From the NCBI GenBank assembly GCA_046706145.1, contig JBJKPP010000292.1, positions 1-21,635 on the forward strand: DNA of 21,635 bases. Reading direction: 5' to 3'. This document shows, one piece after another, positions 1 to 6,294 of the stretch. This DNA is from JBJKPP01 sp046706145 (GTDB lineage: Bacteria > Bacteroidota > Ignavibacteria > Ignavibacteriales > Ignavibacteriaceae). The translations under genes were made by a program, and so were the position numbers. A model generated the notes under the pieces. It was not told the origin of the DNA. It searched no databases and saw nothing but the letters and a program-made list of their open reading frames with translations. Position 1 is the first letter of the stretch; the number at the start of each line of letters is the position of its first letter.

Positions 1-2255
1 AGTATTAAAGAAAACTGCGGTTTGTCCGAACCTGGCAGCTGCCACATAATATAATATGGTTCAACCGGCTGAACGTGGCTGTAATATTTTTCGGTGGCTC
101 TGACCCAAAGATCTTCCTGGTTATAGAAAACAGTCGGGTCTGTCATGTGATATTTTTCGTATTTTAATCCTTGTACTAGCAGCATGTCAATTGGATATCT
201 TATGTGAGCTAACAAATCTTTAGGCATCTCACTTTTTTCTTTGAACAGGCCTGGAAAAATCTTATCCCACACTTTTATTATAGGGTCCTTTTTATCCATA
301 ATGTAGAAATTAACATCACCGTTAAAAGCGTTTACTGTCACCTTTACGGAGTTACGAATATAATTTATCCCCTGTAGTTTTTCTCCCAAAGTGGTAGTTA
401 GGTTTTGGTCAAAATTTCCCTGCTTGTACTGAATATTTTCTGCTGATTCAAAAGGTTCACTGTAGGGAAAATAATCTGAAGTTGTGTATGCATCAATCAT
501 CCAGTACAACTTTCCATTGGCTAAAACAATGTAAGGGTCATTATCAAAAGTTAGGAAAGGCGCCAGCTGTCTAACCCTGTCGAGAATTTGTCTGTGGAAC
601 ATTAGCCGGCTTTGGTCAGTTGGATAATCCGAGAAAAAGAACTGAGTGCCGTCAAATTTCCAGCCATATAAAAATTTTCTCCATATATTGCTAAGCTGAA
701 CACCACCTTTTCCTGAATACCGCATATAAACATTATCCTGCCCGCTTGGATAGTCAAATTCTTTTTCTTTGGAATTAACAACGACTGGAGAGCTTGTAAG
801 TTCGCCATAATATATTTGAGGCTGTTTCACTTCGAGCGAAGGATATTCACTAACAGGAGGAATATCTTTTATCAGCATGTGGGGAAGACCCTGCTCTGTA
901 AATTCATTAACAGTTGACATTGTAATTCCAAAACCGTGCGTGTATTGAAATCTTTCGTTAACAAAAGTTTTGCTTTGATCCGGCAGATCAGTAGTATTCA
1001 TTTCCCGTGCTGATACCATTACTTCTCTGTAGTTCCCGTCGAAATGATAGCGATCTACATCAACATCTGAAAATTGATAATAAAGCCGAAATTCCTGAAA
1101 CTGTTTGTAAACATCATCCAGAGCACGCCAATCCCACAATCTTATATTCTTAAATATAGAAGGGTTATCACTTACTGTTTTTTGTGTAAAACTGCCTGTA
1201 AGTGGATATTGTTTTTCTTCTATTTTGTTAAGCCCGAATGCAAAACGTGTAAACTTAATATTGTTAGAGATGTAAGGTCTTTCATAAGTGATTTCATTAG
1301 GCTGAACCAGAAGACTTTCAAAGAGTGCAGGTATTCCGCTTAATCCAATAAACCAAATGGCCAAAATTAGAACAGCAGTACTCCCAAGAACTGCAACCTC
1401 AGCATTCCTAACCTTGATTCGTAATTTTCCGAGAAGCCTTATGTATTTAATTCTTAGTGAAGGAATAAGAATGACAACTCCGAGAATAATCATTAGAGCT
1501 ACAACAATTCCATAAGCTGGTAATATAACATTTACATCTACCCAACCTGGCCCAGATACAACACCACTAGATGAATATAATAAATGATAGCGCGCAATGA
1601 ATTTTCCAAACGCCAAAACAAATATGAAAACTCCGGAATTTAAATAAATAGAATTATACAACTTCCCACTTTGCAGTAAATTTTCTTGAGGTAATTGTAT
1701 TACCACGCCTTGATTGGTCACGCCAAGGTAAGCAACAATAAAAGAAGCAATTAAACATATAATAGAAAGGAAAAATATAATTCCATAAATACTATCCAAG
1801 AGTGGAAGAGTGAATAAATAAAATCCAGTATTTAATCCCAATATAGGATCTTTAAGACCTGTAGAAACACCGTCCCAAAACTTTAGAATCGTATCCCAGT
1901 TTAAAAAACCCCAAGCCCCGCAGCTAATAATGCCTAACAATCTTACAAAATTGAGAGTAATTTTCCTGTTTTTAGGAATGTAATAAGTCAAGAAGAAAGT
2001 AATTGCCCAGCCTATTATTGCTCCGCTAACCCCAAAGAGCAGGTTTGAGCCAAAAACTATCCAGAATCTATCTCCATATCCAAGTGTTTGAAACCACAGT
2101 GCGTCACCCCAGAAACCCATAAACCAGAAAATGAAAATTGTAAAAACACCAACGACAAATCCTGCGATTACATTATTTCTTTTTTTCTTATTTACTCCGG
2201 TGGAAAACAATGCAAATGCAATACCTAGCAGTACGAGCAATATCACGGTGTACAT
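1..2255 (-). CDS. UPF0182 family large membrane protein, C-terminus outside window
   Basis: The minus-strand frame stays open from an ATG at 2253-2255 to the window edge, giving 751 codons. UPF0182 (COG1615) proteins are usually around 900 residues, so roughly the last 150 are missing. The protein opens with a hydrophobic segment (MYTVILLVLLGIAFALFS) and has about seven or eight predicted membrane segments in its first ~330 residues, followed by a long soluble part. Near the window edge it shows the family-typical string DLWVRATEKYY and then QPVEPYYIMWQLPG. The start is fixed by an in-frame TAG directly before the ATG, with AAAGGG about 8 bases upstream as ribosome binding site. The family's function is unknown; the architecture suggests an envelope protein with a large extracytoplasmic domain. 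It is transcribed divergently from the repeat-protein genes. Family assignment is firm; any role is unknown. Confidence 0.93.
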   Translation of the reverse strand, partial: MYTVILLVLLGIAFALFSTGVNKKKRNNVIAGFVVGVFTIFIFWFMGFWGDALWFQTLGYGDRFWIVFGSNLLFGVSGAIIGWAITFFLTYYIPKNRKITLNFVRLLGIISCGAWGFLNWDTILKFWDGVSTGLKDPILGLNTGFYLFTLPLLDSIYGIIFFLSIICLIASFIVAYLGVTNQGVVIQLPQENLLQSGKLYNSIYLNSGVFIFVLAFGKFIARYHLLYSSSGVVSGPGWVDVNVILPAYGIVVALMIILGVVILIPSLRIKYIRLLGKLRIKVRNAEVAVLGSTAVLILAIWFIGLSGIPALFESLLVQPNEITYERPYISNNIKFTRFAFGLNKIEEKQYPLTGSFTQKTVSDNPSIFKNIRLWDWRALDDVYKQFQEFRLYYQFSDVDVDRYHFDGNYREVMVSAREMNTTDLPDQSKTFVNERFQYTHGFGITMSTVNEFTEQGLPHMLIKDIPPVSEYPSLEVKQPQIYYGELTSSPVVVNSKEKEFDYPSGQDNVYMRYSGKGGVQLSNIWRKFLYGWKFDGTQFFFSDYPTDQSRLMFHRQILDRVRQLAPFLTFDNDPYIVLANGKLYWMIDAYTTSDYFPYSEPFESAENIQYKQGNFDQNLTTTLGEKLQGINYIRNSVKVTVNAFNGDVNFYIMDKKDPIIKVWDKIFPGLFKEKSEMPKDLLAHIRYPIDMLLVQGLKYEKYHMTDPTVFYNQEDLWVRATEKYYSHVQPVEPYYIMWQLPGSDKPQFSLI

Positions 2256-2509
2256 CTAAAATCCCTTTCGAATAAAATGTTTACATTTCTTGTATTTTTG
2301 AAGTTATAAAGCTACTTAAAGTACAAATCTTTGATAACTAAACCAATAAACTCTCCCTGTTTTTTAGTTTGTCCTGGGAATATTTGAAACGGGTAAAGAT
2401 AAGTTTCTACCCGCGAATTTTATCAGATAGTGTGTTTACAATATATGAACGACTTAAGGGGTGATGTAAAACAAACGAGGTGTTTATTTTAAATCACACA
2501 ACTTTATGT

Positions 2510-2625
2510 ACAAGAATTTTCTAAAAGTTTCATTAATCTTATCACTTCATAAATTTTTTGTGTGAATAAAGTTCACTCGCAACGAATTTAATTCGTGGGG
2601 ACAAAATTTTCTACAACTTCATTAA
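2510..2625. repeat. Pair of imperfect direct repeats upstream of repeat-protein gene
   Basis: Two similar stretches, 2510-2536 and 2601-2625, both begin with ACAA, share the core AATTTTCTA and end in TTCATTAA, with two single-base length differences. The downstream copy begins just after the 2582-2596 palindrome. They could be binding sites for a regulator of the gene at 2756 or a small local duplication. AT-rich sequence makes chance similarity possible. Confidence 0.4.
2582..2596. promoter_or_regulatory. Perfect palindrome, candidate operator
   Basis: ACGAAT and ATTCGT are separated by TTA, forming a perfect inverted repeat with 6-base arms. It lies about 50 bases upstream of the sigma-54-like element at 2648, in the range where an activator or repressor could act. 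No regulator gene is visible nearby, so its role is inference. Confidence 0.35.
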
Positions 2626-2647
2626 AAGAAAACAATGAATCTCACGT

Positions 2648-2662
2648 TGGCATCACGATTGA
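2648..2662 (+). promoter_or_regulatory. Candidate sigma-54 (-24/-12) promoter
   Basis: The sequence TGGCAT, five bases, then TTGA closely matches the sigma-54 consensus TGGCAC-N5-TTGC, with GG at -24 and correct spacing to the -12 element. The mismatches are T for C at the end of the first box and A for C at the last position of the second. Transcription would start near 2673, leaving an untranslated leader of about 83 bases before the ATG at 2756. No equivalent element is found before the second paralog. Confidence 0.5.
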
Positions 2663-2743
2663 ATAATAGATATCTGTAAGTGAACCTACTTGCAAGCAGG
2701 TGTCAATGATAAATATGTATGAGCAATTTATAAACAAAAAGTT

Positions 2744-2750
2744 AAGGAGG
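2744..2750 (+). promoter_or_regulatory. Perfect Shine-Dalgarno for first repeat-protein gene
   Basis: AAGGAGG, continued by TT, stands 5 bases before the ATG at 2756. It is a full anti-Shine-Dalgarno match, unlike the weak or absent sites of most genes in this window, and implies strong translation. It also fixes the start. Confidence 0.85.
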
Positions 2751-2755
2751 TTCTT

Positions 2756-3499
2756 ATGATTTGGCGCAAAATTAATTTAGGTATAGTTTCGTTATCTGTT
2801 GCTGTTATGTTGTTAATCACGGCAAATGTTGTTTTCGCTTATAACAGTGAAAATAATCAACGGAACACACCAGCTTACAAGTCTTCGGGACTTGTCAGTT
2901 TTCTCCAGACACCGATGAGTCTTCATAAAGCAGTAGCTTTTTCAGATACTGCGGATACGTCAGACACATCCTCTGATACATCATCCGGCCATGGTTATTC
3001 GGTGCTTACTAAATTTCTAGAATCGCCGACAAGCCTTCAGCAGGCAGTAGCTTATTCAGATACCGCGGATACATCAGATACATCTTCAAATTCGTCATCT
3101 GGTCATGGTTATTCGATATTTCAAAACGGGCAATCTGTTAATAGTTATGCCTCACTTTCGCAGAATATGGAACCAAGCGTTTTTATGCAATCTGTTCGAG
3201 GCAAGCAATCAGCGGGAAATGCTGTTGCAATGTTAGCCCAAGACTTACAAACCAAGCTGGGTCTAAACCAGGCACAAACCAATTCGGTAAAGACAATTCT
3301 AATAAATTATCTAAATAGCCCGCACTCTTCAAGTTCAACAATGACCCCAATAAACAAAGGGAATGCAATGCAAAAGTCAGATCCAAAAGCGACTGCCAAT
3401 TTAAAAATAGAGGCCTTGCTTTCTAATTCGCAGAAATCAACATGGTCAACAATCCGGGGAGATTGGTGGAAAGAAGTAGATGCTAAGCTTGGAAGTTAA
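2756..3499 (+). CDS. Secreted repeat protein A with SDT/DTS blocks and a Spy/LTxxQ-like C-terminus
   Basis: I do not recognise a named family. The 247-residue product has an N-terminal signal peptide (hydrophobic core around residues 9-24, likely cleavage after VVFA at 28). Two tandem 38-residue repeats follow (49-86 and 87-124). Each consists of a short amphipathic segment (FLQTPMSLHKAVAF, FLESPTSLQQAVAY), an Asp/Ser/Thr block (SDTADTSDTSSDTSS or its variant with NSS) and GHGYS. The C-terminal ~90 residues are helical and contain LGLNQAQTNSVK (168-179) and LLSNSQKSTW (221-230), spaced like the paired LTxxQ motifs of Spy/CpxP-type periplasmic proteins; the protein ends with GDWWKEVDAKLGS. That resemblance is weak and inferred. 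The gene has its own strong ribosome binding site, a probable sigma-54 promoter and a terminator at 3554. The next gene is a paralog sharing the signal-peptide start and repeats but not the C-terminal domain. Confidence 0.85.
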   Translation: MIWRKINLGIVSLSVAVMLLITANVVFAYNSENNQRNTPAYKSSGLVSFLQTPMSLHKAVAFSDTADTSDTSSDTSSGHGYSVLTKFLESPTSLQQAVAYSDTADTSDTSSNSSSGHGYSIFQNGQSVNSYASLSQNMEPSVFMQSVRGKQSAGNAVAMLAQDLQTKLGLNQAQTNSVKTILINYLNSPHSSSSTMTPINKGNAMQKSDPKATANLKIEALLSNSQKSTWSTIRGDWWKEVDAKLGS

Positions 3500-3553
3500 C
3501 AAGTATAGTAATAGGAATTTTACCGTATAGAGGGAATAGGAATGACACAGAAT

Positions 3554-3587
3554 AAAGCACGCAGAATTAATTTTCAGCGTGCTTTTT
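3554..3587 (+). terminator. Rho-independent terminator after repeat protein A
   Basis: AAAGCACGC (3554-3562) pairs perfectly with GCGTGCTTT (3577-3585), with an extra inner GAA/TTC pairing, and T residues run to 3587. Stem and surroundings are nearly identical to the terminator at 4533-4567. Confidence 0.88.
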
Positions 3588-3763
3588 CATTTCGTATTAA
3601 TATACTAACAAAGTACGGACTAAAGAAAATCAATTAATAGGGTAAAAATTTTTGTACAGCAAGATTAAATGGAAAGTGTTAAATCACGCTCTTACATTCC
3701 TACTGTGTTGCATATTGGAGACAGCAACTAAAATTTCTTTTGCATAATTAATTAACTAAACCC

Positions 3764-3770
3764 AAGGAGG
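3764..3770 (+). promoter_or_regulatory. Perfect Shine-Dalgarno for second repeat-protein gene
   Basis: AAGGAGG followed by TT lies 4 bases before the ATG at 3775. It matches the site of the first paralog and fixes the start. The preceding ~180 bases, after the first terminator, must contain the promoter, but I could not pick out a convincing one. Confidence 0.85.
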
Positions 3771-3774
3771 TTAT

Positions 3775-4479
3775 ATGGTCTGGTGCAAAATTAGCTCTAG
3801 TCTGTTTTCTTTCTTTGTTGTTTCCTTCTTAGTAATATCAGGTGTGGCATTTGCTCATAATTACGTGAACAATCAACCCAATCCACAGGTCAATAGTGAC
3901 AATTCATTAGTAAATTCTCAATTCTTGCAGTCGCCTTTTAGTCTCTTTCACGAGATAGCATATTCGGATACTTCAGACACATCCTCTGATACATCATCAC
4001 ATGTAGATAATCAGTCGTTGGGTTTAAAGTCTCTATATCTTGGGATAAATCTCCAGCAAGAAGTGGTGTATTCTGATACTTCCGATACTTCTTCTGATAC
4101 ATCGTCACAGGACAATAGTTTGTCAATTTCTCAATTTTTGCAAAGTTCAATGAATCTAGCGTATGAGGTATCATATTCCGATACATCAGATACCTCTTCG
4201 GATACATCTTCATATGACAATAGTTTATCGGCCGCCGCTCGATTTCTAAAGTCAGCAATAAATTTGGCACATGCAGTGGCATATGCAGACACATCAGACA
4301 CATCTTCCGATACAACATCTCATGAAGGCAGCTCCTCATTGCTTAGAAGTTTGCAGTATGTGCTTAATCCCGGCAGCCAAGAAATTTATTTTATACAAGT
4401 AAGTATCACACAACCTGCCTGGCTAACACCGGAATGTACCCGCTGGAGAGAGACAGGTAGTTTATTATTAAGGAGCTAA
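3775..4479 (+). CDS. Secreted repeat protein B with four SDTSDTSSDTSS blocks
   Basis: This 234-residue paralog of the preceding gene has no family I recognise. A signal peptide covers about residues 1-27 (cleavage probably after VAFA). Four tandem repeats of 35-36 residues follow, each with a segment like FLQSSMNLAYEV, then Tyr, then the block SDTSDTSSDTSS; blocks (starting at the Tyr) lie at 63-75, 99-111, 134-146 and 170-182, the last varied to ADTSDTSSDTTS. A fifth, decayed unit begins near 190 (SLQYVLNPGSQEIYF) without the acidic block. The tail (207-234), rich in Trp, Arg and Pro, does not resemble the Spy-like end of the first protein, and neither alternative reading frame restores it. 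Codons in the four blocks differ at many third positions while residues stay the same, so the repeats look maintained by selection on protein sequence. The gene has a strong ribosome binding site and its own terminator. Confidence 0.82.
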   Translation: MVWCKISSSLFSFFVVSFLVISGVAFAHNYVNNQPNPQVNSDNSLVNSQFLQSPFSLFHEIAYSDTSDTSSDTSSHVDNQSLGLKSLYLGINLQQEVVYSDTSDTSSDTSSQDNSLSISQFLQSSMNLAYEVSYSDTSDTSSDTSSYDNSLSAAARFLKSAINLAHAVAYADTSDTSSDTTSHEGSSSLLRSLQYVLNPGSQEIYFIQVSITQPAWLTPECTRWRETGSLLLRS

Positions 4480-4532
4480 ATTATCTAAGGGAAATAGTTT
4501 TCCCATCAAAGAATCAAGAGGTTTTTTGTAAT

Positions 4533-4567
4533 AAAGCACGCGGAATTATTTTTCAGCGTGCTTTTTT
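4533..4567. terminator. Bidirectional terminator between repeat protein B and the hydrolase
   Basis: AAAGCACGC (4533-4541) pairs with GCGTGCTTT (4556-4564), followed by T residues to 4567. It is a near copy of the hairpin at 3554-3587. Because the A-rich side mirrors the T-rich side and the convergent hydrolase gene stops at 4569, it probably serves both strands. Confidence 0.87.
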
Positions 4568-4568
4568 C

Positions 4569-5360
4569 TTAATTAAGTTTATTTAAGAAAGTTCTAATCA
4601 TGTTAGTGGTAAAGGTCGGATTTTCAACAGCAGTAACGTGGCCTGCATTTGGCACCACATAAAATTCTGACTTTTTTATTTTCTTATCCATTTCTCTCAT
4701 AAGCTTGGGTGGAGTAAGATTATCATTTTCTCCGCAGAGAATTAATGTGGGAATCTTAATTTTTGAAAGGTATCCTGTGGTGTCAGTTCTTCCGGCCATT
4801 GCCAAAAGACAACCTTTTAAAGTTAGCGGATTAATCTTCGCAGAGTTGTTTACAATAGCTTTATAAACTTTAGTATTCTTTTTAATAAAATCTTCAAAAA
4901 AGCAATTTTTTATAAATTCTTCGGTAAATTTTTTAGTTCCTTTAAGGTTAATGTTCTTAACTCCCTCAGCCCTTTTTAGCTTTGCTGCATTAGCATCGGG
5001 TTCGGCTTTGGTGTCGCATAATATTAATCCGCCCAGCATTTTTTCAAATCTCTCCACAGCTCTTAGAGTAATATAACCGCCCATTGAAAGTCCGCATATT
5101 ATAGGTTTATTGAGTTTTAGTTTTTTAATGATTGTCTCAAGGTCGTCAACGAACATTTCCATAGTGAATTGTCCGTTACCACCACTTGATTTGCCAAAGC
5201 CTCTTATATTGTAGCTAATGCAATAGAAATCTAATTTTAAGGATTCGATCACGTAGTTCCACATAGTAAAGTCAAATGGAAACCCATGAATGAAAACAAT
5301 ACTTTTATTATCTTTATTTCCTGCTTTTGAGATTTCTATCTCGGCTCCGTTTATTTCCAT
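4569..5360 (-). CDS. Alpha/beta hydrolase fold protein
   Basis: The 263-residue product shows the complete motifs of the alpha/beta hydrolase superfamily. HGFPFD (25-30) is the oxyanion-hole region. GLSMGG (90-95) is the nucleophile elbow with Ser92. GENDNLTPP (210-218) supplies the acid, probably Asp213, and NAGH (238-241) the catalytic His241. There is no signal peptide, so it should act in the cytoplasm. Its size and the RGFGKS stretch resemble the 3-oxoadipate enol-lactonase/carboxylesterase-like group, but the substrate cannot be read from the sequence and no pathway genes lie nearby. No clear Shine-Dalgarno precedes the ATG. It diverges from the DUF3078 gene with only 50 bases between them, and converges on repeat protein B. 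Confidence 0.93.
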   Translation of the reverse strand: MEINGAEIEISKAGNKDNKSIVFIHGFPFDFTMWNYVIESLKLDFYCISYNIRGFGKSSGGNGQFTMEMFVDDLETIIKKLKLNKPIICGLSMGGYITLRAVERFEKMLGGLILCDTKAEPDANAAKLKRAEGVKNINLKGTKKFTEEFIKNCFFEDFIKKNTKVYKAIVNNSAKINPLTLKGCLLAMAGRTDTTGYLSKIKIPTLILCGENDNLTPPKLMREMDKKIKKSEFYVVPNAGHVTAVENPTFTTNMIRTFLNKLN

Positions 5361-5410
5361 ATAAATAAACCCAGATATTTATCTTTTTACCAAACATAAG
5401 GAAACTCATA

Positions 5411-6259
5411 ATGAAAGGAAAAATTCTCTTTCTCTTCTTAGCTTTAAATACAGCAGTATTTTGTATGCAAAAACCAGACACGACCAAGCTTAATTTATGG
5501 GCACCCAATGTAGTTGTTGGATTAAACCTAAGCGAAATCGCCTTGAGTAACTGGACACAAGGTGGCGATAATTCAATTACCTGGACACTTAATACAAACA
5601 GCGAACTAGATTATTATACTAAAAATTGGTCTTTTAGAAATTCATTAAAAGCTTCTTACGGCAGAACTAAACTAGGCGGGGATGATTTTAGAACTGGGGA
5701 CAATGAACTTTATCAGGAAAGTGTTCTTGCAAGAAGGCTTGGGTGGGCAGTAAATCCATTTGTGAGCAACTCTATAAGAACAGCTTTAGCAAGAGGCTAC
5801 GATTACACGTTAACGCCCCCCAAAATAGTTGCAAATTTTTTTGATCCCGGATATGTCACACAAAGCTGCGGATTTACTTATGATAAGTATGCCGGGTTCA
5901 AATCCAGACTTGGGCTTGCAGTACAAGAAACTTTCACTAACAAATATAGGCAGTACTCAGACAATGCTTCTACTGCAAATAAGATGGAAGCTTTTAAATT
6001 GGAAACAGGGTTAGAATCCGTCACCAATTTGAAAGTAAATGTTATGGAAAATGTTCTTATGAAAAGTTCATTGAGGTTATTCACCAGGTTTGAAAGATTA
6101 AACGTATGGGATGTGAGATGGGATAATGATGTAATTGCCAAAGTGAATAATTATTTGAATGTTAACTTTACCTTTTTGTTGATATATCAAAAGGATGAAT
6201 CCCTAAGAACGCAGATGAAACAAACTCTTCAGCTTGGGGTTGTTTATACACTTATTTAA
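5411..6259 (+). CDS. DUF3078 domain-containing outer-membrane protein
   Basis: This 282-residue protein has a short N-terminal signal sequence (roughly 1-18) and then alternating polar and aromatic segments typical of an outer-membrane beta-barrel. The stretch LNLSEIALSNWTQGGDNS (38-55) is characteristic of DUF3078, found mainly in Bacteroidota relatives. The chain ends in a beta-strand (QLGVVYTLI), as barrel proteins often do, although the final residue is Ile rather than Phe or Tyr. AAGGAA lies 7 bases before the ATG. The family's function is unknown. Context gives no partner: the hydrolase upstream is divergent and the DPP4-like gene downstream is convergent, 35 bases away. Confidence 0.88.
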   Translation: MKGKILFLFLALNTAVFCMQKPDTTKLNLWAPNVVVGLNLSEIALSNWTQGGDNSITWTLNTNSELDYYTKNWSFRNSLKASYGRTKLGGDDFRTGDNELYQESVLARRLGWAVNPFVSNSIRTALARGYDYTLTPPKIVANFFDPGYVTQSCGFTYDKYAGFKSRLGLAVQETFTNKYRQYSDNASTANKMEAFKLETGLESVTNLKVNVMENVLMKSSLRLFTRFERLNVWDVRWDNDVIAKVNNYLNVNFTFLLIYQKDESLRTQMKQTLQLGVVYTLI

Positions 6260-6294
6260 CGCTCACAGGCAGAAGAGCGATTTTCGTAAATTAT

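Larger units (their letters stand above)
2256..2755. other. 500-base non-coding region between divergent genes
   Basis: No convincing ORF lies between the UPF0182 start and the first repeat-protein gene. The region holds a sigma-54-like element (2648-2662), a perfect 6-base-arm palindrome (2582-2596) and a pair of similar ~26-base direct repeats (2510-2536 and 2601-2625), each described separately. The length is unusual for this window, where most gaps are under 130 bases, and suggests that one or both flanking genes are regulated. Confidence 0.7.

Noticed and set aside
1074..1343. 89-codon plus-strand open frame inside the UPF0182 gene
   Set aside because: It is antisense to a well-supported coding region with family-typical sequence and has no recognisable domain.
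3588..3774. Second sigma-54 promoter before repeat protein B
   Set aside because: The TGG occurrences in this gap do not have TTGC-like sequence at the required distance.
3938..4339. 133-codon open frame on the minus strand across repeat gene B
   Set aside because: It is a by-product of the repeated Ser-Asp-Thr codons, which lack stops in that antisense frame. Its protein is Met/Leu/Tyr-rich with no sensible start signal, while the plus-strand product has a signal peptide and a strong ribosome binding site.
4340..4479. Frameshift in repeat protein B restoring the C-terminal domain of repeat protein A
   Set aside because: I translated both alternative frames after the last repeat; neither resembles the Spy-like domain and both stop soon.
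2756..4479. RiPP-type precursor cluster with modifying enzymes
   Set aside because: No modification enzyme or dedicated transporter is adjacent; the only radical SAM gene is 11 kb away behind unrelated genes.
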